From NCBI RefSeq assembly GCF_014640175.1, contig NZ_BMGL01000003.1, positions 1-64,000 on the forward strand: 64,000 bases of DNA, written 5' to 3'. Shown here in pieces: positions 19,144 through 28,839 of the stretch. Position 1 is the first letter of the stretch. Each line of letters opens with the position of its first letter. The notes under the pieces are model-generated. The model was not told the origin of the DNA and searched no databases. It saw only the letters and a list, made by a program, of their open reading frames with translations. The stretch is from Psychroflexus salis (GTDB lineage: Bacteria; Bacteroidota; Bacteroidia; Flavobacteriales; Flavobacteriaceae). A program made the translations under genes and the position numbers.

Positions 19144-20047
19144 TACCCAACGAATTAACCTGCTTTAAATGACAAAAATAAAGCATCCTGTATAAATTGA
19201 AACAAAACAAGTTTGGCGAGTTACTTTTTAAGTTTAATACCAAAAGCTTAGCCAGTGTTTTATAAATTAAGTTGCAAGATGAAATTAATTTTAATTTTTT
19301 AAGCTTCAAAAAAGCTTGTTGAATGGGCCGAAAATTATTCGAAATTATATTTTTATTTTCTAATAAAATAATACTTTTTAGTGCATCTTCTGTTTTATGA
19401 ACAAAAGTTTCATTGTTTTCTAAGCCCAAGTGAAACACTGCATTGTTTATATGTTTTATAGCTGTTTTAGCCTTTTTTAATTGATAAGCCAAAACCATAT
19501 CTAAACCATAAACGTGGTTTAATACCAGTGTGTACTTTAAAAAAACATGCTTTTGGATACAAATTGCACCAGTTACTAAACTTTTATATGTATTGTTTTT
19601 TCGTTGTTTTAAACTTTGTTCTTCATTTGCTTTACCGTATTTCCACCGTAATAAAAACTGAGCATTTGTAGGTTTTTCTTGGTATTTAATTCCGCCAAAA
19701 ATTACATCTGTATTTTCATCTTTAGTAATCTGTTTAATAAAAAGATCGATAAAATTCTTTTTTTGCGGAATTACATCAGCATCTAAAAAAAGCAACCAAT
19801 TATATTGAGCCGCTCTGGCTAACAATACTCTTGTTTTTTCTCTTCCTAAATTTGTTTTATTTTTTATAAGCCTTACATAAGGTAAATTTTCAAGCTGATA
19901 ATAGCTGTTTTGAATTTCTGTATCTGTAGAAGCATCATCGCCAACAATAAGTTCTACTTCAACATCTAGTTTTTCAATCTCTTGTGCTAGACTGTAAACC
20001 AAATTTTGGCAGTTATCGTTGAAATTAGGAATGAGAATGCTTAACAA
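19133..20047 (-). CDS. Family 2 glycosyltransferase (first of a pair)
   Basis: A 304-residue GT2 enzyme with LSILIPNFNDNCQNLVYSL at the start, the nucleotide-binding VGDDASTD, and FLDADVIP as the DxD site. Its end overlaps the next GT2 gene by 11 bases. The gene is divergent from a 2OG-Fe(II) oxygenase across 56 bases that contain a palindromic promoter. The oxygenase could act on the same surface molecule, but that is inference. Confidence 0.88.
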   Translation of the reverse strand: MLSILIPNFNDNCQNLVYSLAQEIEKLDVEVELIVGDDASTDTEIQNSYYQLENLPYVRLIKNKTNLGREKTRVLLARAAQYNWLLFLDADVIPQKKNFIDLFIKQITKDENTDVIFGGIKYQEKPTNAQFLLRWKYGKANEEQSLKQRKNNTYKSLVTGAICIQKHVFLKYTLVLNHVYGLDMVLAYQLKKAKTAIKHINNAVFHLGLENNETFVHKTEDALKSIILLENKNIISNNFRPIQQAFLKLKKLKLISSCNLIYKTLAKLLVLNLKSNSPNLFCFNLYRMLYFCHLKQVNSLGNEN

Positions 20048-20061
20048 TTTCAGAATTTTAT

Positions 20062-20077
20062 TAACTTTACAAAGTTA
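20062..20077. promoter_or_regulatory. Palindromic divergent promoter region of GT2 and oxygenase genes
   Basis: TAACTTT-AC-AAAGTTA is a near-perfect dyad. On the minus strand it contains TAACTTTG (20070-20077), an exact TAnnTTTG box 22 bases before the GT2 ATG. The plus-strand copy reads TAACTTTA, one base off the box. It could drive both genes. Confidence 0.45.
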
Positions 20078-20103
20078 CTTAATTAAATCCATCCTTTTTT
20101 ATT

Positions 20104-20925
20104 ATGAATCGCTTTCAAATTGCAGATCAAATTTACAAAAAATTAGTAGCGCATCAAGTTGTTATTAAAGATCAATTTAACAAGCATAAAGAAGCTATTC
20201 CTTTTTTTTATATTGATGATTTGCTGCCGGAAGCTTTGGCTTTAAATTTATTCGAATTATTTCCAGAGAGCCATGATATGATGCATAAAAAAAGCATTAG
20301 AGAAGACAAGTATGTTGGTTTTAAAATGAATAAATACAATGCTTTATTAGAAGAATGTATTTATGCTTTTCAGCAACCTAAAGTTGTTAATTTAATTGCT
20401 GAAATTTGCGGAATTAAGTTTGCGGTACCTGATGAACATTTATATGCTGGTGGTTTGTCTTGTATGGGAGAAAACCAATTTTTAAATCCACATTTAGACA
20501 ACTCTCACGATAAAGACCGACAGCTTTGGCGTGTTTTAAATTTATTATATTATGTTTCACCTTCATGGGAATTAAATGATGGTGGGAATTTAGAATTGTG
20601 GCCTAATGGTTTACATAAAAAACCGATAACAATTCACTCTAAATTTAATAGATTGGTAGTTATGGCTACACATCAAAATTCACTTCATTCGGTTTCTAAA
20701 GTTGAAACCAAAAGTTTTAGATGTTGTATTTCTAATTATTATTTCTCCAAAAAGCCTTTTAGAATTAATGATGAATTTCATGTAACTTCATTTAGAGGAA
20801 GACCAAATGAATTTTTAAAAGATAAAATACTTCAATTAGACTCCATGATACGAATGGGTATTAGAAAAATTTTCAAGAAAGGTATTGTTGAAAATCCGCA
20901 TGTGTATAAAAAGGAAAAAAATTAG
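20104..20925 (+). CDS. 2-oxoglutarate/Fe(II)-dependent oxygenase
   Basis: A 273-residue prolyl-4-hydroxylase-like dioxygenase. The metal triad and 2OG-binding Arg can be placed: His130 and Asp132 in NPHLDNSH, His195 in NSLHSVS, and Arg206 in SFRCCISNY. The double-stranded beta-helix core spans about residues 110-215. Substrate unknown; the divergent GT2 pair makes a surface-sugar or peptide modification plausible. Its stop overlaps the convergent FtsE-like gene by 4 bases. Confidence 0.85.
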   Translation: MNRFQIADQIYKKLVAHQVVIKDQFNKHKEAIPFFYIDDLLPEALALNLFELFPESHDMMHKKSIREDKYVGFKMNKYNALLEECIYAFQQPKVVNLIAEICGIKFAVPDEHLYAGGLSCMGENQFLNPHLDNSHDKDRQLWRVLNLLYYVSPSWELNDGGNLELWPNGLHKKPITIHSKFNRLVVMATHQNSLHSVSKVETKSFRCCISNYYFSKKPFRINDEFHVTSFRGRPNEFLKDKILQLDSMIRMGIRKIFKKGIVENPHVYKKEKN

Positions 20926-21608
20926 ACTGCTCTTTTCTGTACAACTTCAAATACTTTTTGTCCATCGCATTTTAAAGTTTTAGAAGGATATTTTAAAAGT
21001 AATGCATAATCGTGCGTTGCCATTAATATCGTATTTCCATTTTTATTTATTTCTTGAAGCACTTCCATAACTTCAACCGAAGTTTGTGGATCTAAATTCC
21101 CAGTAGGCTCATCTGCTAAAATTAACTCTGGGTCGTTTAACAAAGCCCTAGCAATGGCAACGCGCTGTTGTTCGCCACCCGATAATTGATAAGGAAATTT
21201 AAAGTTTTTGGTTTTCATTCCGACCTTGGTTAGCACTTGGGTAACTTTTTCCTTCATTTTGTTTTTTTCCTTCCAGCCAGTTGCTTTTAGCACAAACAAT
21301 AAATTATCTTCGATGTTCCTATCGTTTAATAATTTAAAATCTTGAAAAACAATACCTAATTTACGTCTTAAAAAAGGAATTTGCTTTTCTTTTAATGTGC
21401 TTAAATCTTCTCCAACAATCTTGCCTTTGCCTTCTTTTAAAGGTAAATCACCGTATAGAGTTTTCATAAAACTACTTTTACCGGTTCCTGTTTTACCAAT
21501 TAAATAAACAAATTCTCCTTTGTTAATACTAATATTAATATCAGATAAAACTAAGCTTTCTCGTTGGTAAATACTTGCGTTTTTGAGATCTAAAATAACT
21601 TCAGACAT
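20922..21608 (-). CDS. ftsE: FtsE-like ABC transporter ATP-binding protein
   Basis: A 228-residue ABC ATPase with Walker [10 protein letters not shown] (residues 38-46), signature [15 protein letters not shown], Walker [10 protein letters not shown] and H-loop MATHD. Length and motifs match FtsE, which works with FtsX to control peptidoglycan hydrolases at the septum. FtsX is not adjacent here, which is common in Bacteroidota. A LolD-type ATPase is the main alternative; the short form and NAVIGATION-like flavobacterial N-terminus ([13 protein letters not shown]) favour FtsE. Confidence 0.82.
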   Translation of the reverse strand: MSEVILDLKNASIYQRESLVLSDINISINKGEFVYLIGKTGTGKSSFMKTLYGDLPLKEGKGKIVGEDLSTLKEKQIPFLRRKLGIVFQDFKLLNDRNIEDNLLFVLKATGWKEKNKMKEKVTQVLTKVGMKTKNFKFPYQLSGGEQQRVAIARALLNDPELILADEPTGNLDPQTSVEVMEVLQEINKNGNTILMATHDYALLLKYPSKTLKCDGQKVFEVVQKRAV

Positions 21609-21733
21609 AAAAAAGTATTTTTTGTTTGGGTCTAAAGATATTATTTATTGTGTAATTGAAGTAATAAATACAAAGCAAAGTTAAAGTAAATGTAAACCGC
21701 TGTTGCTGTTGTAAATTTATGAAAAACTAAATA

Positions 21734-23032
21734 ATGAACATTCCTTCTTCAAAACATCCTAGAGTGGTAATTGTTGGTGGCGGTTTTGCAGGTATATCTT
21801 TTGTTAAAAAACTCTTCAATAAGCCAGTACAATTAGTACTGCTCGATAAACGCAACTACCATACATTTCAACCCTTATTATATCAGGTTTCTACTTCAGG
21901 ATTAGAGCCCGATTCCATCGCTTACCCGCTTCGTAAAATTTTAAATAAATCTAATAATTCTTTTTTTCGCTTAGCTGAAGTACATCAAATTTTACCTGAA
22001 AATCGAACAGTTGAAACAAATATCGGCAGCTTAGTTTACGATTATTTAATTATTGCGACCGGTTCGAAAACCAATTTTTTCGGTAATAAAAATGTTGAAA
22101 AAAATGCAGTTTGGATGAAGTCAGTACCACAAGCCTTAAATTTACGTAGTTTAATTTTAGAAAATTTTGAACAAGCTACTATTACGGAAGATGAAGATAG
22201 AAGAAAAGCTTTACTGAATTTTGTAATTGCTGGAGCTGGCCCTACTGGTGTTGAGCTAAGCGGTGCGCTTGCCGAATTAAAAAACCATATAGTTACTAAA
22301 GATTATAAGGATTTAAATCCAGATGAAATTCATGTACATTTATTAGAAGGTGAGCAAAGAGTGCTGCCACCTATGAGTGAAAAATCTTCTGCAAATGCTC
22401 AACGATTTTTAGAAAACTTAGGTGTAAAGGTGCACACTTCTACATTTGTTGAAGACTACCAAAACAACATTGTAACAACCAACACGGGTAAAAAGTTTAA
22501 AACAGAAACTTTTATTTGGTCGGCTGGAGTTACTGGAGCTCCAGTTCGGGGATTAAAAGCCCATGCATTTGTAGAAAAGACTAACCGCTATCAGGTAAAT
22601 CAGTTTAATCAAGTTCATGGACATGAACATATATTTGCTATTGGCGATATTGCCATCATGCAAAATGAAGATTATCCTAATGGACACCCTATGGTTGCTC
22701 AGCCAGCTATCCAGCAAGGCGAACATTTAGCTAAAAATCTCTTATTGCTTTTAAATAATAAAAGTATGAAACCATTTTCGTATTTCGATAAAGGCACCAT
22801 GGCAACTATAGGAAGAAATAAAGCAGTAGTAGATTTAGGTAAGATAAGGTTTGGTGGTTTCTCTGCTTGGTTTGTATGGATGTTTGTGCATTTGTGGTTT
22901 TTAGTTGGTTTTAGAAACCGTATAGTAACATTTTTTAATTGGGTTTACAATTACATTAATTACGATAGAGCTGCACGATTAATTGTACGGCCATTTAAAA
23001 CTAAACGAGTAGAAATGAATGATGCAGATTAA
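21734..23032 (+). CDS. ndh: Type II NADH:quinone oxidoreductase (NDH-2)
   Basis: A 432-residue FAD/NAD(P)-dependent enzyme. The FAD motif VVIVGGGFAG lies at residues 11-20 and the NADH-binding motif IAGAGPTGVELSGAL at about 170-185. AIGDIA marks the second FAD contact. The C-terminus has an amphipathic membrane-binding segment (SAWFVWMFVHLWFLVGFRN), which marks NDH-2 rather than a soluble oxidoreductase. It transfers electrons from NADH to menaquinone without pumping protons. The stop overlaps the convergent LETM1-like gene by 4 bases. Confidence 0.9.
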   Translation: MNIPSSKHPRVVIVGGGFAGISFVKKLFNKPVQLVLLDKRNYHTFQPLLYQVSTSGLEPDSIAYPLRKILNKSNNSFFRLAEVHQILPENRTVETNIGSLVYDYLIIATGSKTNFFGNKNVEKNAVWMKSVPQALNLRSLILENFEQATITEDEDRRKALLNFVIAGAGPTGVELSGALAELKNHIVTKDYKDLNPDEIHVHLLEGEQRVLPPMSEKSSANAQRFLENLGVKVHTSTFVEDYQNNIVTTNTGKKFKTETFIWSAGVTGAPVRGLKAHAFVEKTNRYQVNQFNQVHGHEHIFAIGDIAIMQNEDYPNGHPMVAQPAIQQGEHLAKNLLLLLNNKSMKPFSYFDKGTMATIGRNKAVVDLGKIRFGGFSAWFVWMFVHLWFLVGFRNRIVTFFNWVYNYINYDRAARLIVRPFKTKRVEMNDAD

Positions 23033-24228
23033 TTAAACTTATTATTTTCGTTAAATGAAGAAGGCAGTAATTTTGGAATAAAGCGAATAATTATCGGAAG
23101 TAAAACGCCACCACCTGGCAGAGCAAAAATTGCTAAAGAAGGAATGCTTTTAAATATATCGAAAAGCTGTTCTTTTACTTTTTGTTTTTCAGTTAAACTT
23201 AAATCGCGATTGGTTGATGCTTTAAGTAAAATGAACAATTCCTTACTTTCCATTATCTCCTGTGTTAGCCTTTTTTTGTTTCTTCTTAATAAAACTTGAG
23301 TGTTTCGTTGTGTTCGGCTATAAAAATTTTGAAGTGGATTTTTAGCGTTAAAATATGCTATTTCTGATTTGTATTCAGTTACAAATTTTTGTAAATATTC
23401 AATTGAAGATTGTACTTCGTTAGTAGCTAAATCAATTTTTAATGCCAGTTGAAAAACAAATTCAGATTCTGAAACTTCAATTAATTCGTCGCTATAAATA
23501 GCCATACAAATTAAGTCGATGGCATATTTTTTAATTGAATAATCATCAAGGATTTTAAAATTAACTTCATCGAATGCACACATTTTATTTTGGTTTCTCT
23601 TTTCGTATCGTAAGGAAGAAAGTAGAAGTTTCATAATTAATTCTTCATATTTTCCTAATTCAGTTTTTTCTTGAATAGCTAAATACACTAAATTAATTAA
23701 AACACCTTCTAATTCGATGGCAAGTTGATTAAGTTTTTCAGGTTGTTTTAACCATATTTGAAAGCAAATTACATCAGCAAAAAGCATTGCATTGGTAAGT
23801 AGTTTACTGAAGTTTTTTTGAAGCAAGCTTCCTTTGGGTTGTACACGATTATGAATTATAGTTTCTAGGTTTAACGCATGGTTTTTACTAGCTAACGAAA
23901 CTCCAAAGTTTTTCTTCGAGTTAGAAGTAATTTGGGTATAAAAACTGATAATTTGTTCTATTTCTGAAGTGTTTGTAGTACCAGCCGATTTCGATTTACA
24001 AACATGCATTAAGGCATAAACTAAATTTAGTTTTGCTAACTCTTCTTGGGTGTAATTTAATTCGGTTTTTAGTTCAGTATTTATGCAACTTATATTGGTT
24101 CCGTAAATAAAACCAGCATTAAGTAAATAATCGTAAAATTCATGTTCATCCCAATTTTTGGAATTATTAAAAAAAGATTCTGATGCTAGTTGTAGCTTGG
24201 TAATCCAACCTTGTGTAGATGGATTCAT
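23029..24228 (-). CDS. LETM1-related protein
   Basis: A 399-residue mostly helical protein. The C-terminus (TEKQKVKEQLFDIFKSIPSL, then AIFALPGGGVLLPIIIRFIP and KLLPSSF) matches the LETM1-like domain, which in mitochondria helps cation exchange. The N-terminal 330 residues are soluble and helical. Homologues in flavobacteria are often annotated as LETM1-related biofilm-associated protein; that name is from memory. A single hydrophobic patch near 370 could dip into the membrane. Function not established in bacteria. Confidence 0.8.
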   Translation of the reverse strand: MNPSTQGWITKLQLASESFFNNSKNWDEHEFYDYLLNAGFIYGTNISCINTELKTELNYTQEELAKLNLVYALMHVCKSKSAGTTNTSEIEQIISFYTQITSNSKKNFGVSLASKNHALNLETIIHNRVQPKGSLLQKNFSKLLTNAMLFADVICFQIWLKQPEKLNQLAIELEGVLINLVYLAIQEKTELGKYEELIMKLLLSSLRYEKRNQNKMCAFDEVNFKILDDYSIKKYAIDLICMAIYSDELIEVSESEFVFQLALKIDLATNEVQSSIEYLQKFVTEYKSEIAYFNAKNPLQNFYSRTQRNTQVLLRRNKKRLTQEIMESKELFILLKASTNRDLSLTEKQKVKEQLFDIFKSIPSLAIFALPGGGVLLPIIIRFIPKLLPSSFNENNKFN

Positions 24229-24276
24229 ACATTAAATTTAATTTATAAATATAAACATTTACGACAAATACAAATT

Positions 24277-24306
24277 AAAAAAGCTACTTTTTAAAGCAGC
24301 TTTTTT
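24277..24306. terminator. Intrinsic terminator
   Basis: AAAAAAGCTACTTT and AAAGCAGCTTTTTT pair with one mismatch. It lies between the lipoprotein stop (24328) and the LETM1-like gene start (24228), both on the minus strand. It reads as the terminator of the lipoprotein gene. Confidence 0.75.
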
Positions 24307-24327
24307 AATAACTAATATTTAATAAAA

Positions 24328-25170
24328 CTACATTTCTGTTTTACTTTCTTCAGCTTCAGCTAAAGTAAAAGTGCGTTCTACTTTATTAAAGGGCCCTTCT
24401 ACATAATTACCTTCAGCATCTACCAATTCTAATGCAACTGTATTTTCACCCATAGGTAATCCTTCCATTACATAGGGCGCCCATTTAGTAACCATAAATT
24501 CATTTTCGCCATTAATAATTACTTTTACTTTATGTCCGTCTTCGGCTAATTCTGTATTCAACAAAAAGAAGTCTAACATAACCTTGTCAGTTTGTTCTTT
24601 GCCTGTATATGTACCTTTGGGTCTACTATAAAATAGGTGTGGAGCTTCGAAATCTACATCTAGCATTTGCTCTTCAGTAGGTTCACCAACACTCAATTTG
24701 GCTAAAGTATACGAGTTTTCATTTTTAACTGATTCGTGGTAAGATCGAGATAAAAAGGCTAAAACTAAATGTTCACCTTGTGGTAGGTCTTTGGTAAAAG
24801 CATCTTCGTAATGAGCTGAATAAGGACCATTGTTTAAAATAAAATGTACATGTTGTCCATGATGAGAATTGGCTAAACCGTTCTCTCCAGCATTTTCTGT
24901 TTGGTCTTTTAAATTATAATTTTCAACCTGAAAAGCAAATTCAACTTCACCTTCTTCAAGCATAGGAGAAGTTGGCGATAACATGCTTAATTTTGCTTCT
25001 GGAAATTTTGGAGAACCTTCTAATTCATAGAATTTTATCTCACTTTCCTTCTCAACTATTTCAGTAGGTTCTTCATTTTTATTTTCTTCATCTGCTTTCG
25101 TGGGAGCTTCTTCGCAAGCTATAAAGGAAGCTAAGAATAAGATGGATAGTAAACTGTTTATTTTTTTCAT
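24328..25170 (-). CDS. Hypothetical lipoprotein
   Basis: A 280-residue exported lipoprotein. The signal peptide ends in the lipobox SFIAC with Cys19, followed by an acidic linker of Glu, Asn and Lys. The rest is beta-rich, with two similar halves (about 55-150, SHHGQHVHFILNNGPYSAHY, and about 190-265, DGHKVKVIINGENEF...). His-rich HHGQHVH might bind metal. Similar proteins are sometimes labelled phosphopeptide-binding; I cannot confirm that. It has its own -7 box and terminator. Confidence 0.8.
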   Translation of the reverse strand: MKKINSLLSILFLASFIACEEAPTKADEENKNEEPTEIVEKESEIKFYELEGSPKFPEAKLSMLSPTSPMLEEGEVEFAFQVENYNLKDQTENAGENGLANSHHGQHVHFILNNGPYSAHYEDAFTKDLPQGEHLVLAFLSRSYHESVKNENSYTLAKLSVGEPTEEQMLDVDFEAPHLFYSRPKGTYTGKEQTDKVMLDFFLLNTELAEDGHKVKVIINGENEFMVTKWAPYVMEGLPMGENTVALELVDAEGNYVEGPFNKVERTFTLAEAEESKTEM

Positions 25171-25188
25171 ATCTATAAAATTTTATTC

Positions 25189-25216
25189 CAAAATTACAAT
25201 TTTAGTATAGTTTCAA
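25189..25216 (-). promoter_or_regulatory. Bacteroidota promoter of the lipoprotein gene
   Basis: On the minus strand, TTG (25214-25216) is followed after 17 bases by TAATTTTG (25189-25196), matching the TTG/TAnnTTTG consensus. The ATG is 18 bases downstream. Confidence 0.55.
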
Positions 25217-25242
25217 GCAGTAAATTCTTAAATCTTAACAAT

Positions 25243-26451
25243 TTATTGAAGCTTAGTTTTAATTTGTATTTGGCTACTTAGTGTTTTGTGAACAGGACAT
25301 TTATTAGCTATTTGGAGTAATTTTTCTTTTTGTTCTTCATTTATATTTCCATTTAAAACAATTTCTCTTGAAAAGGTGTCTATTTTTTTAGATGAATTGG
25401 ATTCTGCATCTTCTGCATGAACTTTTTCGTAATTAATATGGACTTCCACATTACTTAAAGGCCAATCTTTATGCTTGGCATACATTTGTATAGTCATAGC
25501 TGTACAAGCCGCAAGACCTGCTGAAACAAATTCATAAGGATTTGGGCCTAAATTTGTGCCGCCATAATCTTCCGGTTCGTCTGCTTTTAAATAATGATGC
25601 CTAGCTTTTATGTCGGTTAAAAAATTATCATTTTTATTTAAATGAGCAACAACTTGGTGTTCACTTTCAAGCTTTTTAGAATCTTCTTCGGTATCTAAAT
25701 AACGCTTAGACCAGCTTGCAATAACTTGCCCAACATACTTGGAATCGCTTTCGTTGGTAAGTAGGTGATTGGCTCCTTCTAAGCTTACAAAACTTTTTGG
25801 ATGCCTAGCTGCTTTGTATAATTTTTCTGCATTTTTAATACCTACGATTTTATCTTGCGGGGAATGCAGTATAAGTAGTGAAGCTTTTAAATGATCTAAA
25901 GCATTTTTTTTACTTTGTTTTTCAATATCTTCTACAAATGATTTTTTTATTTTAAATGAACGCCCGCCAATATTAACTTTAGCTTCACCGTTTTCATTTA
26001 TATCATCTAGGTTTTCTTCTAAAAGCTGCTTTACATGTTCGGGATCGTGTGGACTTCCAATAGAAACTACAGCTTTGCAAGAAGGAACTTGTAATGAAGC
26101 ATAAATACAAGCGGTACCGCCTAAAGAGTGACCAATAAGTAAGTTTGGAGCTGTGTAATTTTCTTTTAAGAAATTAACAGCTGCTAAAATATCTTGAATG
26201 TTGTGGCTAAAGTTGGTGTCTGCAAATTCTCCTTCGCTTTCTCCTAGGCCCGTAAAATCGAAACTAAATACACCAAAGCCTTTATCGGTTAGCGATTGAC
26301 TAATGTTTTTTATGTTTTTAAAATTTTTATTACACGTAAAACAATGAGCAAATATAGCGAACGAATGTGCTTTGCGAGTTGTGGGTAAATATAAAATAGC
26401 TTTTAGTTCTTCTTTTTTTTGGTTATTAAAACTAATATTTTTTTTATACAT
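25243..26451 (-). CDS. Bifunctional alpha/beta hydrolase - OsmC fusion protein
   Basis: A 402-residue fusion. Residues 1-250 are an alpha/beta hydrolase with nucleophile elbow GHSLGG, an acid in LILHSPQDKIVG and catalytic His in GANHLL. Residues 265-402 are an OsmC/Ohr-type peroxide reductase domain with the cysteines in GLAACTAMTIQMYA and ANKCPVHKTL. OsmC domains reduce organic hydroperoxides by a thiol mechanism; the hydrolase may release or process the lipid substrate. This fusion is widespread in Bacteroidota and Proteobacteria. A small gene lies 35 bases upstream on the same strand. Confidence 0.93.
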   Translation of the reverse strand: MYKKNISFNNQKKEELKAILYLPTTRKAHSFAIFAHCFTCNKNFKNIKNISQSLTDKGFGVFSFDFTGLGESEGEFADTNFSHNIQDILAAVNFLKENYTAPNLLIGHSLGGTACIYASLQVPSCKAVVSIGSPHDPEHVKQLLEENLDDINENGEAKVNIGGRSFKIKKSFVEDIEKQSKKNALDHLKASLLILHSPQDKIVGIKNAEKLYKAARHPKSFVSLEGANHLLTNESDSKYVGQVIASWSKRYLDTEEDSKKLESEHQVVAHLNKNDNFLTDIKARHHYLKADEPEDYGGTNLGPNPYEFVSAGLAACTAMTIQMYAKHKDWPLSNVEVHINYEKVHAEDAESNSSKKIDTFSREIVLNGNINEEQKEKLLQIANKCPVHKTLSSQIQIKTKLQ

Positions 26452-26486
26452 GTTGGTAACTTGATTTTTTACTTAAAATTTTCAAT

Positions 26487-26876
26487 TTATCGGAGTTGTT
26501 GGTTTAGCCAATCTTCTGCTTCTGAAGTTTCACTACTTACAAAATAAGGAACAGGTTGTTTTTGAAATTTGAATATAGTTTTCAATACATTTCGAATTAT
26601 TAAATTTGGAATTATATATGCAGTTCCAGCGCAATAATTTTTCATTAAATCTTCATTATCCTTTAACCATTTAGCCTGTTTTTTTTGAAAAGAAATACCA
26701 GGAAAAACCGCTTTTGAAGCATCAAATAGGATAGCGACTCTCTTTCTTTTAGTATAAATTTCCTTTAAATTTTTCAGATAATCGGAAAAATTTTCGTCGT
26801 TAGCTGCATTTCCTGTAAAAGTAACTTTTACGTATGGAAACTCATCTATTTCTATAGTAGCGTATTCTTGCTTCAT
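26487..26876 (-). CDS. STAS/SpoIIAA-like small protein
   Basis: A 129-residue protein whose pattern (EIDEFPYVKVTFTG, RVAILFDASKAVFPG, then a long helix and PVPYFVSSETSEAEDWL) resembles the SpoIIAA/STAS-like fold found in many Bacteroidota one-domain proteins. No phosphorylatable Ser is obvious. It sits upstream of the hydrolase-OsmC gene and is probably co-transcribed. Function unknown; the fold call is by pattern only. Confidence 0.6.
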   Translation of the reverse strand: MKQEYATIEIDEFPYVKVTFTGNAANDENFSDYLKNLKEIYTKRKRVAILFDASKAVFPGISFQKKQAKWLKDNEDLMKNYCAGTAYIIPNLIIRNVLKTIFKFQKQPVPYFVSSETSEAEDWLNQQLR

Positions 26877-26950
26877 TTAAATTGTTTTAAAGTTTAAACA
26901 TAACTAATTATGACTTAGTAGTGTTTCTTTTACATTCTTTTTAAGAAACA

Positions 26951-26979
26951 AAAAAAGCTGCCTAAAAGACAGCTTTTTT
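26951..26979 (-). terminator. Intrinsic terminator of the fad operon
   Basis: AAAAAAGCTG (26951-26960) and CAGCTTTTTT (26970-26979) form a 10-bp stem with a 9-base loop. It lies 22 bases after the acyl-CoA dehydrogenase stop on the minus strand. Confidence 0.8.
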
Positions 26980-27000
26980 ACATATAGATAGTAGGTTAGT

Positions 27001-28803
27001 TTAAAACGGATAAGTATTTTCGTCTACTACTTTTTTAGCTACTAATTCTTGCAATGCAATAATGTTTGGGTAATTATCGTATTTTGTGTAACGTTTCAAT
27101 CCCATTAACATCATTTTTTGTTCATCGCCTTCTGCAAATGAAATAATGCCTTTTTTGGCTTTTTCATTTACCTTTTCAACTGCATAATATAGGTACAATT
27201 GCGCCATAGCAACTTGGTATTTCGCTTCTTCTTCGTTGGTTTTTTCTACGTTTTTCTGTGCGCGTAAAATAGCAGATTCAGCCATATAAATTTCCATTAA
27301 AATATCTGCTGAAGCCATTAATAATTCCTGATGATTTTCAATTTCTTGACCATATTTCTGCATAGCAGAGCCAGCGACCATTAAAAAGGTTTTTTTCATT
27401 TTTTTAATCATGGCCTTTTCTTCAGAAAGCGGAGCCGAATAATCAGGAGTTTCAAATGAAGGAATTCCGGTTAATTCTTCTTTTACTTCATTAGCTGGTC
27501 CTAACAAATCAACATGACCTTTCATGGCTTTTTTAATCATCATACCTACCGAAAGCATGCGGTTAATTTCGTTTGTTCCTTCGTAAATTCTAGAAATTCG
27601 CGCATCTCTCCAGGCCGATTCCATAGGAGCATCAGCAGAGAATCCCATACCACCAAATATCTGAATTCCTTCGTCTGTACAAATTTGGCAATGTTCTGAT
27701 ACAATTACTTTTAAAATAGAGCATTCTATTGCATATTCTTCAACACCTTTTAATTCTGCTTCTTGGTGACTAGCACCAGCTTCTTTTCTGGCATTGATTC
27801 GATCTTCAATATTTTTAGCGGCCCGGTAAGATGCAGATTCGTCTACAAATGCACGAGTTGCCATTTGTGCTAATTTTTCTCTTATTGCTCCAAAGCTAGC
27901 AATCGAAGTTTTAAATTGAACACGATCGTTAGCATATTTTACAGCCGTGTCGATTACCCTTCTTTGAGCATCTAAACAAGCTGCTGCTAATTTAATTCGA
28001 CCAACATTTAAGGCATTCATAGCTATTTTAAATCCACCGCCGCGTTCACCTAACATGTTTTCAACCGGAACTTTGGTGTTATCGAAAAATACTTGACGAG
28101 TAGAAGAGGAGTGAATACCTAATTTTTTTTCTTCATCACCAAGTGAAATTCCATTTTCTAAATCTTTTTCAATAATAAATCCAGTGATGTATTTATCATC
28201 TTTAATTCTAGCAAATACGATGAACAAATCGCAAAATCCTGCATTAGAAATCCACATTTTTTGTCCAGAAATATGGTAGTGTTTACCATCATTAGAAAGG
28301 ACAGCTTTTGTTTTTCCTGAATTAGCATCCGATCCCGCTCCTGGTTCTGTTAAACAATAGGCACCAAACCATTCGCCTGTAGCTAATTTTGGAATGTATT
28401 TTTTCTTTTGTTCTTCTGTACCGTATAAGGTAATAGGCAAGGTTCCGATTCCGGTGTGTGCACCAAATGCTGTAGCAACCGAACCAGTTGCACCCGAAAT
28501 ATAATCACAAACCAACATGGTAGATACGAAATCCATTCCCAAACCTTCGTATTCTTCAGGAACTGCAACACCTAAGAAACCCAGTTCTCCAGCTTTGCGC
28601 ATGATTTCTTCGGTTAATTTGTAATTTTTCTTTTCGAACTCTTCTTTGTTTGGCCAAATTTCACGGTCTACGAATTCCTTAACTGAATCACGCATCATTT
28701 TTTGCTCTTCTGTAAAATCTTCAGGGGTGAAGATATCTTTTGCGTTGGCTTCTTTTACTAAAAATTGACCGCCTCTAATTTCTTGTTTTTCTATTGTTTC
28801 CAT
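27001..28803 (-). CDS. Acyl-CoA dehydrogenase (long-chain type)
   Basis: A 600-residue FAD enzyme for the first step of fatty-acid beta-oxidation. Core motifs are YCLTEPGAGSDANS, WISNAGFCDLF and YEGTNEINRMLS. It is about 200 residues longer than short and medium-chain enzymes; the extra C-terminal helical domain (about 440-600) resembles very-long-chain acyl-CoA dehydrogenases. It is the last gene of the marR-fadB-fadA-acyl-CoA dehydrogenase cluster, 229 bases after the thiolase. Electron acceptor would be ETF, not in this window. Confidence 0.93.
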   Translation of the reverse strand: METIEKQEIRGGQFLVKEANAKDIFTPEDFTEEQKMMRDSVKEFVDREIWPNKEEFEKKNYKLTEEIMRKAGELGFLGVAVPEEYEGLGMDFVSTMLVCDYISGATGSVATAFGAHTGIGTLPITLYGTEEQKKKYIPKLATGEWFGAYCLTEPGAGSDANSGKTKAVLSNDGKHYHISGQKMWISNAGFCDLFIVFARIKDDKYITGFIIEKDLENGISLGDEEKKLGIHSSSTRQVFFDNTKVPVENMLGERGGGFKIAMNALNVGRIKLAAACLDAQRRVIDTAVKYANDRVQFKTSIASFGAIREKLAQMATRAFVDESASYRAAKNIEDRINARKEAGASHQEAELKGVEEYAIECSILKVIVSEHCQICTDEGIQIFGGMGFSADAPMESAWRDARISRIYEGTNEINRMLSVGMMIKKAMKGHVDLLGPANEVKEELTGIPSFETPDYSAPLSEEKAMIKKMKKTFLMVAGSAMQKYGQEIENHQELLMASADILMEIYMAESAILRAQKNVEKTNEEEAKYQVAMAQLYLYYAVEKVNEKAKKGIISFAEGDEQKMMLMGLKRYTKYDNYPNIIALQELVAKKVVDENTYPF

Positions 28804-28839
28804 TTTTTTTATTTTTTGTTTATTATCTCGAAAAGTTGC

